13,366 bases of DNA from Lobulomyces angularis. Lineage: Eukaryota > Chytridiomycota > Chytridiomycetes > Lobulomycetales > Lobulomycetaceae. The stretch covers positions 6,821 through 20,186 of the forward strand of contig JADHYX010000292.1 in NCBI GenBank assembly GCA_027604685.1, written 5' to 3'. A program made the translations under genes and the position numbers. The notes under the pieces were generated by a model. It searched no databases, was not told where the DNA came from, and saw only the letters and a program-made list of their open reading frames with translations. Below are positions 1 to 9,033 of this stretch, in pieces. Position 1 is the first letter of the stretch; each line of letters begins with the position of its first letter.

Positions 1-60
1 AAAAAAAAAAAAAAAAAAAAACAAAGTAATTCGAATTTATATATATGATAAAAAGTATAA

Positions 61-2663
61 TTATTTTAATAAGTCATTTAAAACTTTATTTAAACTTGAT
101 TCATCATAAAATTTACTTGAATTACTTATTTTAATACAAGTGATTCCAAGGTATTCGATCCTATGAACGTTAACTAAAAAATTATAAAATTAATATACAG
201 TATTTTTTTTTTTTTTTTTAAATTTTTTTACCTTTAATGTCACCTTGGTCCAAATACACTAAATGTGTAATAAATCTGTTGGGTCTGTACGGAAAACAAA
301 CATACGTTCTACCAGATTCACTTTCAAAATTTTCAAAATTTTCATTTTTTTTAAACTCTTCATTTAAATTATCCCAAGGTGAATCTTCAACAAAAATTGA
401 ACTAGTCTGGCTAAAATTTTCACTGCTACTTTTATTATTTTCAAAACTTTCTTTTTCGTCAAATAAATCAATGTGAGACTGCCTTAATGGAGAGTATTTT
501 GATGAACAGCTTGGTGAACTTTGGGTATCATCATCTGAACTTGATTTGAGTTTTTCTTCTGCCCAACATGAATAGTTCAAAGCATCAGTAATTGCCAAAA
601 TAAAATCCAAAGCTATTTTTACATAAAAAAAATTTTTTAATAACGTTTTCTTTCATTTAATTGGTGTACCTGTATATCCAAATGTTTCTCTATCCCAAGT
701 TCCATTTAATATTAAAATTTTAACTTTTTCTTCTTCATAATCGTTAGCAATACGGCTACCTATGCCTTCCACAATAAGGCTGGGTAAAAGTGATGTATAG
801 AGGGAACCACAAGCATAAATAATAGATTTTTTTTCTTCAAAATGCTCAGGTAATAGAGAGTTCAACTTTGGTAAGGTTTCTTGACTTTTTCTATTTACAT
901 AATAAACTCTTCTGATGGGAGAATTTAATGCAGCAATTTTGTTTTTGTTGAAAAATAAATTTGCACTTGTTGTTGTTGAAGTTAAATTTGAAGCTGAATT
1001 TGTATTTTTTGTAAGCGTAGTGGTGGTATAAAGAAGATTATCATTGGTAACTTTTTCGGGTGATATTTGTGAATTAGTCACTGGTGAAATAAGTATATCT
1101 CTGCTGTAGCTATGAGTATTTTGGTCAATATTTATTAACAATGGGGATCTGTAACAGCTTCCATGATCAAATCCACTATCAGTCAATGTGGTTGTTATAT
1201 TTTCTATCTGTTCGTCTATGTTTGGAAGTGACGTAGCAGGAGATGTTGATGTTTTTATCGACATAGAAGATTTTGATGTTGTAGAGTTACGGCTTCCTGG
1301 TTCAAACTCGGCCATATATCCAACAGGAGACATACCTTGAAAAATAAAAATTTATATGTATATAAAAGAACTAAAAAATTAATATTAAATACCAGCAAGA
1401 GAGGCTCTTCTTTTATCTGAAGCATTCTCAGAAGCTGCTGAGCCAGGATGACTTATTTCACATTGCCCGACAATTTTTTCACCGTTACGAAGAGAAGCGG
1501 CAATTATTGTAATGGAAGAATCTAATACTTTTTTTTAATATTTCTTTTTGCTTTAAAAAAAAAATTAACCTAATAACGGCATTCCAAAACTAGGATTTTC
1601 AGGATCAAAGTCACAAATAGGTTCACTTTTTCTTCTAGCTAATATAAAAATATGAGTTTTAATTCCAGTCGTCCGAATTCGTTTTTGTGCAACGTTGGAT
1701 ATTACAGGTACGACCTATATTTTTAAAGAAAGATATAAGAAAAATAAAGTTCAATAAAAACAGTTATTTAATAAACCTTTGTTTTATTTGGGCACCTTAA
1801 TATTCTGGCAATTTGAAAAAGAGCTGAATCCAATCTAGTAAGAAATAAAAAACAACAAAAAAATAAAATAATGGAAAAAAGAAAAATTTCAGTACGATTT
1901 AAAAAATAATCGACAACCAGTTAAAAGAAAGTTTCCAATAGAACCATGCCTAAAATCAAATTTAGCATGGTAGGTAGGAACAAGAGAAGTTGAGTCAGAC
2001 ATTGCATCCTCGAATAGGTATAATTTGGAAGAAAGAGCTGAATTTTTGTTTTGAGTAACAGAATTAATTTTTTGTGAATTAAAGTTTAAATTTTGTTGAT
2101 ATTCTTTAGTATCAGTCATTTTTGCAGTTAATTCTTTTTGAAAGTTTAATAAAAATGCCAGAATTGTATGTTTAAATGGTTCTAGGTAATTTTTATTTTT
2201 TAAAAACAATTAGAAAAAAAAAGTAAAAAACTTTCAAAACCAGTTATTCCACGCCAAAGTTTATGCTTGCAATGTAAAATATCTTCCCACTCCGCTATGG
2301 CTTCTGCTTGAGTTTGAGGTAATCTGTGACTTAACAGTTCTAAAACAGCCTTATCTTCAGATGATTTATTTCGAGAAAGTCTTATTAATCTACTTCTCAG
2401 ATCTAAAAATTTATATTAGAAAAAAAAAGGAAAATTTTTATCTAATTACCACCAATTCCAGGACCTCCAAACATTCTAACTATTTCACTAGTTGAACCAC
2501 CTAAAAATGAAGTATAAAAAGAAGAGGAAGATAATGAAGTACCGTCGTCAGATATGGGTAAAACATAAGTGACGTTTGAAGTTATAGAGTTCAAGGTGCC
2601 AACAAAATTGTTCCAGGCAGTACCACCACTAAAGACAATAACAGAAGGTTTTGGAGAGTTCAT
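61..2663 (-). CDS. UPF0052 / CofD-like (YNL011C-type) protein, 9 exons, 717 aa
   Basis: Exons on the minus strand: 2663-2450, 2402-2241, 2181-1896, 1834-1777, 1714-1570, 1521-1393, 1335-670, 612-232 and 173-61, ending in TAA. The lengths sum to 718 codons. Introns are 47-62 nt. Family marks seen: SGGTAWNNF near residue 12, PISDDG at 36-41, GGPGIGD plus RSRL at 66-77 (joined across intron 1), WRGITEPF across intron 2, HGS and GNF at about 204-210, IVGQCEISHP, NGTWDRET, and ITDALN plus FITHLVYL near the C-terminus. The family shares the fold of bacterial/archaeal 2-phospho-lactate transferase CofD. The eukaryotic substrate is not established, and a soluble enzyme is expected because no signal or membrane segment is visible. 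The protein is much longer than the roughly 450 aa I expect for yeast relatives, owing to Ser/Thr/Asn-rich insertions at the start of exon 7 and in the middle of exon 8. It is divergent from the ornithine carrier gene. The identity is firm; the exact insert boundaries are not. Confidence 0.9.
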
Positions 2664-2842
2664 TTTTTTAGGAAATAATTTTTAATAAATTTATTCTTTT
2701 TTTTTATTTTATTTTTTATTTTTTGAATTGCAGCATTGAAGTAAAAGAATGGAATCTTTTTTTTTTTTTTTTTTTTAATTTTTTTTTTCGAGAAGATAAG
2801 AAAAAAAAAAAATTGGGAAAAGAAAAAAACAGAAATCTGGAG

Positions 2843-2850
2843 TATTTATA
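2843..2850 (-). promoter_or_regulatory. possible TATA box of the UPF0052 gene
   Basis: TATAAATA reads on the minus strand 180 nt upstream of the start codon at 2663. It stands out somewhat because it lies in less homopolymeric sequence, but chance matches are common in DNA this AT-rich. Confidence 0.3.
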
Positions 2851-2863
2851 GGATAAGTAAATT

Positions 2864-2869
2864 CACGTG
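2864..2869. promoter_or_regulatory. CACGTG E-box 1 in the divergent promoter
   Basis: A palindromic CACGTG, with TTT preceding it when read on the minus strand, lies between the head-to-head UPF0052 and ornithine carrier genes. In fungi this hexamer is bound by bHLH factors of the Cbf1/Pho4 type. The assignment to either gene is inference. Confidence 0.4.
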
Positions 2870-2942
2870 AAATTTCTGAGAAGTGATGGTTTTATAACTG
2901 TTAATTATGAAAGTTTAATTATGATAATGAGAAATCAGGAGT

Positions 2943-2967
2943 GAAACTGTGAAAAAAAAGCAGTTTC
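2943..2967. repeat. 7-bp inverted repeat with 11-nt loop
   Basis: GAAACTG (2943-2949) is followed by its perfect complement CAGTTTC (2961-2967) around an A-rich loop. It lies between the two CACGTG boxes and about 40 nt before the GC-rich hairpin region. It may be an operator or part of a longer RNA, and nothing else identifies it. Confidence 0.4.
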
Positions 2968-2989
2968 TAAGAATGTGTTGGTTGAATTT

Positions 2990-2995
2990 CACGTG
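2990..2995. promoter_or_regulatory. CACGTG E-box 2 in the divergent promoter
   Basis: This second CACGTG is 126 nt from the first and in the context AATTTCACGTG on the plus strand. The same AATTTCACGTG reads on the minus strand at box 1, so the two extended sites face opposite ways, as expected if one faces each divergent gene. Confidence 0.45.
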
Positions 2996-3002
2996 TCAAT
3001 AA

Positions 3003-3104
3003 ACTTCGATAGCGTCAGTGGCGGCTCCGGGTGCTGTTAACTGTGGCAGGGCACGGCTCAATGAAGCCGAGGTGTTTCATCCCTGCCATCAGTTTTAAAC
3101 ATTT
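3003..3104. ncRNA. candidate structured RNA: GC-rich nested hairpin
   Basis: From 3007 to 3087, 50 of 81 bases are G or C, in surroundings of roughly one quarter GC. The 3' half folds on itself: AACTG (3039-3043) pairs with CAGTT (3090-3094), GGCAGGG (3045-3051) with CCCTGCC (3081-3087), CAC with GTG (3052-3054/3072-3074) and GGCT with AGCC (3055-3058/3065-3068) around the loop CAATGA. This is 19 bp with small bulges. On the plus strand it is followed by ACA (3099-3101) and a run of nine T (3102-3110), which could end a polymerase III transcript. There is no reading frame of note. Strand and class are unknown. The hairpin does not match tRNA, 5S, U6, SRP or a riboswitch that I can recognise. 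An H/ACA-like or lineage-specific RNA, or a structured leader or promoter element, are all possible. Confidence 0.45.
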
Positions 3105-3253
3105 TTTTTTAATCAATGCATTATAATAACATTCTAACTTATACTGTTATAAATTATGATAAAAATCAGTTTTTTAAATCCCTCAACACTTCCTTCACCT
3201 GAATTTTACATCACTAAAATTATCTTAAATTTAAAAAAAAGTTAAAATTAAAA

Positions 3254-3325
3254 ATGCTTCCAAAAATGGCGTCTAAGTCCAAAACTGAATCAACCAGCAA
3301 ATTAATTCTAATTAATTTTATATAA
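3254..3325 (+). promoter_or_regulatory. upstream ORF (23 codons) ahead of the ornithine carrier
   Basis: An ATG at 3254 opens 23 codons (MLPKMASKSK...) ending in TAA at 3323-3325, 11 nt before the carrier start at 3337. If it lies in the transcript leader it could lower initiation at the main start. It lacks the D-Y-x-S-D-H core of the fungal arginine attenuator peptide, so arginine-specific stalling is not supported. No transcript start is known, so it may not be transcribed. Confidence 0.35.
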
Positions 3326-3336
3326 TTCTTTTTCAA

Positions 3337-4429
3337 ATGGAAAACAAATCTATCATCACCGACATTCTGTTTTCCTCTCTTTCTGGCATGACTGGTATTT
3401 CTCTTACATATATATGATTCATTTTATACTTAATTTTTTTTTTTTTTAGCTAAACTTTTTGAACATCCTTTCGATACTGTCAAAGTTCGTTTGCAAACTT
3501 CAAATCAATATTTAAATTCAGTAGATTGTTTTTTAAAAACTTTAAAAAATGAAAATCTACTGGCTTTTTATAAAGTAAACTTTTTAACTTTTATATTTTT
3601 CATCTCATAAATCATTATTTCTATAAAATTAAGGGCTTGTCTATTCCTCTATTCGGTACAATCTTTGAAATGAGTGTCAGTTTTACTTCTTACAATTATT
3701 TTCAAAAAAAGTTAAAATCTTATTATAACTTGAAACATTCTGACCAACTTTCTATTAAATTATTATCATTATCAGGTATAATTTTATTTAAAAAAATATT
3801 TTTTACAAAAAAAAAGGTTTTTTAAGTGGAATTTGTACTAGCTTTATTTTAACTCCAGTTGAATTTGTAAAATGTAATTTACAAGTTCAAACTCATTCCA
3901 GTAATCTTTTATCTCCTCTCCAACTCATTAATGACACTGTAAAAAATAATGGTTTTGTTGGTTTATTCAAAGGTTTTTTTTTTTTTTTTAATGACTCTTC
4001 ACTGAATTACAATAAAGGTTTAAATGGAACACTATTGAGAGTTTCGATTGGTAGTGCAGCTTGGTTTGGGAGTTATGAGATAGTTTGTAAATATTTAAGT
4101 AAAAACAAAACTTCAAAAAATGATTTGAATTCTTTGGAATTAATGACCGCCGGTGCAGTTGCTGGGATGACATATAATGCCGCCTTCTTTCCTGCTGATG
4201 TTATCAAATCCAGACTACAAACTCAAAATTCTAAAAGTTTTATAAAAGTTGCCAAATCAATTTACTCTGAATCTGGGTGTAAAGGTTTTTTTAGAGGTTT
4301 TTCTATTACTGTTTTAAGATCTGCTCCTTCTTCTGCTCTGATATTTTCCATTTATGTAATTAACATTATTTTTTAACTTTATTTTAATTTTTTTTTTAGG
4401 AACTACTGAATCGTAATCTTTCGCTATAA
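3337..4429 (+). CDS. ORT1: mitochondrial ornithine carrier (SLC25 family), 6 exons, 282 aa
   Basis: Exons: 3337-3394, 3450-3574, 3634-3775, 3817-3972, 4018-4355 and 4400-4429; introns are 55, 59, 41, 45 and 44 nt. The three-fold SLC25 repeat is complete, with signatures HPFDTVKVRLQ at 25-35, TPVEFVKCNLQ at 121-131 and FPADVIKSRLQ at 218-228. Specific agreement with the yeast/human ornithine carriers includes GLSIPLFG, PVEFVKC, GSAAWFGSYEIV, NAAFFPAD and KGFFRGFSIT. The family exchanges ornithine, in fungi typically for H+ or basic amino acids, across the inner mitochondrial membrane, supplying cytosolic arginine synthesis. The length fits (yeast Ort1 is about 290 aa). The 3337 start gives a short N-terminus leading directly into the first repeat. 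The gene is divergent from the UPF0052 gene and preceded by a 23-codon upstream ORF. A carnitine or other basic amino-acid carrier is less likely. Confidence 0.9.
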
Positions 4430-4800
4430 AGATAAATTAAAAAAAACCAAAAAAATTCCACACACTTTATTTATATTATTAACATTAAATTATTTGTTTA
4501 AAAAAAATTATATAGAAGAATAGAAACAATACTACTACTTAACACAAACAAAAAAAAAATAAGAATTTTGCTTTTTCTTTTTCATAAATCTCTTTGGCTT
4601 TGGTTTTATATAACAAAAATTAAAATTTTGCATTAAGTTTATGTCTACAATCCTATACTACAACTATCTATAAAATCTTTCAGTACGGTTTTATAACGTA
4701 TTCAAGTTTTTTTTTTTTTGAATTAGTTTAATTAATTTTCTTATATTGCGCAGAAAAATAAAATTACATATAAATATAGATATATTACATAGAAATGTCA
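4430..4800. other. AT-rich 3' flank of the ornithine carrier
   Basis: This is noncoding sequence with A- and T-runs. Beyond probable polyadenylation sequence just after the TAA at 4427-4429, I see no gene or structured element. Confidence 0.5.
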
Positions 4801-5770
4801 ACTTACACTCAGAAAACCTTTTTCTCAAATAATTTTCCAAGCACAGGCAGAGCTGTAGTAACATTATTTTTTGATGTTTTGGGGAAACACAACAGTATTT
4901 TTCAATGGATTTCCAGGTCTGTTCAGCAGTAAACCATTTGATACACATGCAACAGGTCCAGGTGTAAGTGAGATTTGATGAGGCAACTGGCTATCATTGC
5001 TTTTCGCTTTTTATCCTTGTCGGAATGTTCTAAGGTCCTGATTTGTAATTAATTTTCAATTTTGGAATAAAAGTCAATTGTTGTAGCATCCCAGAGGTTA
5101 TTATATTGAAGTGCCTTTTTTTGGCAGTTTGACTGGTTTGATCAGGGTGGAACTTCTTGAAAACCTAAAGCCCTGGTGTTGTTTTCAAAGAATTGTTGAT
5201 TGAACTGGCTCATAATCTTTTAGTTTTTTGAATTAAATAGAATGCAGGGAAGGGATGAACTAGTGTAAATGTTATTAATGTATTTATTTTAGATGTTTTA
5301 TAAGAATTAATTTGTTCTGTCAAAACTCCCTTTTGCTGCTTTTGAAGAAGTTGCAGCAGCATATGTTGCACACTATGTTTCGTGTTTTTTTTATGTGCTA
5401 TTTGTCTTTCGAAAGACTTGTTAATCTGTTGAATTAAATGGAATTTAGGAAAGGGATAAACTAGTGTAAATGTTATTAAAATATTTATTAAAGTGTTTTA
5501 TAAGAATTAATTTCTTTTTCTCAAAAACTCTTGTTTGTCGCTTTTATACATTGGTAAACGGACCAATCTGTTTATGTTTCACGCAACTAATTTGTGACTT
5601 TCGTAGTACTTCAGGAATATAGTGTTATTTGTCTTTTGGAAGATTTCTCAAACCATCAGTGACATCTGTGACATCACTAATGTACTCTAATTTATTGGTG
5701 TGACAGGACACAAAAATATATTGTGTAACTGGTGGATTTAACGTTTGTCCAATTGTCAAGGATTTAAAAG
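4800..5770 (-). pseudogene. decayed coding-like region, family not recognised
   Basis: On the minus strand, long stretches read as plausible protein interrupted by scattered stops and frame changes. One stretch, from about 5770 to 5640, reads ...NKLEYISDVTDVTDG. A second, from about 5215 down to about 4810, begins MSQFNQQFFENN and carries about 130 codons with few stops (for example WDATTIDFYSKIEN, then KSHLHLDLLHVYQMV). Another frame is open from 5013 to 4691 and is Cys-rich. The segment is visibly less A/T-extreme and has fewer homopolymer runs than the spacers around it. This fits an old mobile-element gene or other pseudogene, but I see no transposase, integrase or reverse transcriptase motif and no terminal repeats. 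A multi-exon gene that I failed to splice is the main alternative, since GTAAGT-like sites occur near 4805 and 5785 (minus). Confidence 0.3.
5229..5660. repeat. two-copy tandem duplication, period about 201 bp
   Basis: Positions 5229-5345 and 5430-5545 align closely, sharing TGAATTAAAT, AACTAGTGTAAATGTTATTA and TTTTATAAGAATTAATTT in the same order. The remainder of each unit aligns more weakly: TATTTGTCTTTCGAAAGA near 5399-5416 corresponds to TATTTGTCTTTTGGAAGA near 5625-5642. The copies have diverged by substitutions and small indels. They lie inside the decayed region and duplicate part of its presumed coding sequence. Confidence 0.6.
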
Positions 5771-6082
5771 CCTCAAAATATACTTACCCGCAACAAATTC
5801 CGCACAAAAATGATAATTTTTTTTTTATTTTTTTTTAAAATTTTTTTTATTACTTTAATTCTAAAATTTTCTTTTGTTAAAAAAAATCAAAAACAAAAAA
5901 ATAATTTCAAAATATCTTAATTATTTTTTTTTTACTGTACTTTTTTTTTTTTTTTTTTTCTGGGATGATAGTAATTCAACCTGAAAAATTTTTAATTTTA
6001 AAAAAAAAAAAAAAAATTTAAAAATTTTTTTTTTTTTTTAAGTATAATTGAAAAAAAAAAAAGAAAAGTAAATATTAAGATA
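5771..6082. other. homopolymer-rich leader of the Zn2Cys6 gene
   Basis: Almost pure A/T runs alternate (several of 10-19 nt). Such poly(dA:dT) tracts exclude nucleosomes and are typical of fungal promoters. No specific operator is visible. Confidence 0.4.
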
Positions 6083-8853
6083 ATGAAGAGAGTAAAAAAA
6101 ATTTCAAATGCATGTTCCCGATGTAGACAAAGGTAAGAATAGGAAGGAAAAAAAAAAAAAGTTAAAAAGGTAAATCTATTTTTTAATTTTTTAGGAAAAG
6201 AAAATGTGATGGAAGTAAGAAAAAAAAAAAAGGAAAAGAATTTTAAAATAGCAAAAAAAAAAAAAAATAATTTTAGTTAAACCAAGTTGTTCCAAATGTG
6301 TTGAATTAAATATAGTCTGTGTTTATTTAGCTCCAAAAAAACGAGGACCAAATCCAAAAATTGGTAAAAAAAATTAAATATAAAAAGTGTTATATTTTTT
6401 TATTAAACTTTATAAAAAGGTGATGAGTGGACTCCAATAACAACGTCACCACCAAGTTTAGATGTAATGAACAATCTGAATCTGAATGCTACCGATAGTA
6501 ATTTTTTATTGTTTTCTTCCCAACCAGATTTTTCACTTCACCAACCAAATTTAGTTAATCTAATGGATATCAACCAAATTGAAGATATTTTACTGGATAA
6601 TTCCGATTTTGTTGACGTCAAAACTCCTCCGGGTCAACAGGAAAAAAATTTTTCTTTTTCTTTATTTGATAATAAAAATATGGACGACTTGAATTATTTA
6701 AAAAATGACTCCTTCTTGGATAACTCCAATTCAGAATTTTTTAAATTTAATCACGGTTGTGATCATCCTACCTTTTTTGGTTTAAAGCATTTTGAAAATT
6801 CCAGTAAATACCAAAAATAATAAAAAATAATAAATTTGTTTTTAAAAAAAAAAAAAAGAACCATTTTTTAATATGTTTTTTTTTTTTTTTTTTTCTAGTA
6901 CTTGACGTTACAAACAACTTTCAAGAATTATCAATAACCGATAAAAAATTAGATGGATATCAATATTTAGCGAACTTTCACTTTGAAGACTCGGTGAGTT
7001 ATGAAAATCACCCCAGATATGTCAACTCTACCAAATCTCAACAAATGCAGTACACTCTCTTTGATGCTTTTTTTCACAGTAAAACTGTCAACTTGTTTTT
7101 TTGTCCTCCTCAGACTGACAAATCGGTTTTTATACTCTGGTTGTCCGCTCTGACTGATCCGAAATTAATGTATAAAAAAAAAAATAATAATAATTATAAA
7201 ACTATAAATAAAAAAAATTAAAAAAGTATGGATGCTTTCGACTATGGGTCACAAATTTCCAGTAAATTTTGGATAAATGCATACAACGCAAGTTCGAGTG
7301 TATATTTGAGACACTCAGCATTCGAAATTTCACAAAAATTTTCAGCAATAGCTTTAACAGAAATGAAAAATTTATCAGAAAAAGATAAGTTGGAAGAAGA
7401 AGCTTTTGAAGGCTACTTCGAACTGGCATCTTACTTTTTGTTTATCAATGATTCAAGAACAACTAGAAGACTTTTACTCGAAACCTTTAAATGTCTAAAT
7501 GAAAAGGACTTTATTTTGATCCAACCTTTACATTATTCTGCGTTGTGGGCTACTGTATGAATTTAAAAAATTAATTATTATTAATATTATTTAAACAAAA
7601 AAAAAAAAAAAAATAGTTGATTTTACTGGATACATTGGCTTCCGACAAATTTATTGTTAATGAAGATTATCATTTAGACTTATTAGATGACGAATGTAAA
7701 AAAAAAAATTTATATTATATATATCAATAAGAATACCTTAAATTTTATTTTTTTTTTAAAAAATTCAGATTGGTATGATCTTGGAGCAAGAAGAGCAGGT
7801 GTAAACGAAGATTTTTTTAACGAAGAAGAGTCAGTGTCAGGAGTAGTAGCGGAAAAAATGGCGATTTCAATGCAAATAATATATCTTTATCGAAAATGTA
7901 AACATTTTTGTTTAAATTTTGAAGATTCAAAAAAAATTAAAAATAAAAAAAAAACAACAACAACGACAACAAACCAAAATGATGTAAAAAAAAATTTTGA
8001 CTTAATAGAAGAAGAAGAAACATTAAAAAAAGAAAAAAATTTAAATAATTTAAAAAATTTTAATTTTTTTAATTTTCATAAAAAAAAATTTGAACTTAAT
8101 TTAATGATTTTAAAAAATTTTAAAAATTTAAAAAAAAAATTTAAACTGTTTGATGAAAAAGTTGATTTTGAAGCAAACTATTTTTTTTTTTTAATAAAAA
8201 AAAAAAATGATGAAGAAGACTGTTTTAAAAAAGATAATGACGATGAAACTAAATTAAAACTAAAAAAGCAAAAAGAAGAAGAAGTAGATTTAGAAAAAAA
8301 TAAAAAAAAAAATGACGGAGTGTTTTTACTACCGTTAAACCTCCTGTACATAAATTCGTTGACAAAGATCCACCAAGTCAACAGATTGGACAGGTCGAGC
8401 CTATTCGAAATTTCTGAAGACTCGGATCTAAAAATCACTTCACTCGATTTTATTTTGGTGCTTTCAAGAACTTTGTTAAAAATTTTAAAATTTGATAAAT
8501 TGGAAAAACATTATAAAAAAAAGAATAATAATAATATTAATAATAATACCTGTAATGATAACAAGGATAATAACTATTTTTTTTTAAATTTTGTTCAAGA
8601 GGAAAAAAAAATTAATGAAAAAAAAAATTTGTATTTTTCTTTCACCACCGATATCATCTTGGGTCAAACCATTAAAGATTTGATAATCTCCTGTTACCAA
8701 TGTCTAAAGGACGGCGAAGGCTGGGCCAGCAACCCGCTTATCGTTACTGAGGTCAAGGAATACCTCTTGATTTTGTTGTCTATTGTAAAAAATAGAAAAA
8801 ATTTATACTTTCAAAATCTCTTTTTGGAATTAATACCATACTCAAATATATAA
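6083..8853 (+). CDS. Zn2Cys6 (Gal4-type) transcription factor, 8 exons, 767 aa
   Basis: Exons: 6083-6132, 6195-6214, 6277-6363, 6420-6803, 6899-7169, 7227-7554, 7617-7695 and 7769-8853; introns are 56-95 nt. The DNA-binding cluster is perfect: C11-x2-C14-x6-C21-x6-C28-x2-C31-x6-C38, with the basic stretch RQRKRK at 15-20 and then APKKRGPNPK. It appears only after splicing a 20-nt exon 2. Residues about 65-180 are rich in D, N, F and L (DILLDNSDF, FSLFDNK), like an acidic activation region. From about 195 to 430 an alpha-helical region (SALWATLILLDTLAS, WYDLGARR) resembles the middle homology region of this family. Beyond that, Lys/Asn/Glu-rich low-complexity blocks interrupt helical segments (about 450-600 and 665-710). 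It is a nuclear regulator whose targets are unknown. The start is the first in-frame ATG after a stop at 5966. It converges with the steryl ester hydrolase gene. The fold is firm; the orthologue is not recognised. Confidence 0.87.
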
Positions 8854-9033
8854 AAATAAAAAAAAATAAAAAAATTGAAATATATATTTTATAATTTATA
8901 TAATAAATAAATAATAATAATAATAATAATAAAAATAAAAAATATATATGGGATATATAATTCAAAAAAATAAAATAAAAAAAAAATATATATATATATA
9001 TTTTTTTTAATTTTTTAAAAATTAATATTTCAT
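8854..9033. other. convergent 3' spacer with microsatellites
   Basis: The 180-bp gap between the stop codons of the Zn2Cys6 gene and the hydrolase gene consists of A/T-only sequence: an AAT trinucleotide run at about 8910-8931 and a TA dinucleotide run at about 8987-9000. Both 3' ends must form here, and AATAAA-like sequences occur near 8902-8906. Confidence 0.5.

Noticed and set aside
237..476. Plus-strand 79-codon frame
   Set aside because: It is antisense to UPF0052 exon 8, which carries conserved family sequence.
3003..3104. tRNA, 5S rRNA, U6, SRP RNA or selenocysteine tRNA in the GC-rich block
   Set aside because: There is no cloverleaf, convincing B box or class-specific conserved sequence. 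The 7-bp GGCAGGG/CCCTGCC stem encloses only 29 nt.
3003..3104. TPP or cobalamin riboswitch, or hammerhead/HDV-like ribozyme
   Set aside because: Short look-alikes exist (CCGGGTGCT on plus; GCCGCCACTGA and CTGATGG on minus), but the conserved cores (CTGAGA, the B12 box, the hammerhead GAAA plus stem II, the HDV double pseudoknot) are missing.
3254..3325. Arginine attenuator peptide uORF
   Set aside because: Length is similar, but the conserved D-Y-x-S-D-H core is absent.
4691..4948. Independent 85-aa minus-strand gene
   Set aside because: No family is recognised. The 3' half is A/T-driven low complexity and the 5' half overlaps another equally open frame; it is treated as part of the decayed region.
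6994..7221. Separate short gene starting near 6994
   Set aside because: It is the tail of exon 5 of the Zn2Cys6 gene running into intron 5; GTGAGT at 6994 resembles a 5' splice site, but reading through preserves the domain.
8178..8438. Minus-strand Ser/Phe-rich frame
   Set aside because: It is the complement of the Lys/Glu-rich part of the Zn2Cys6 gene.
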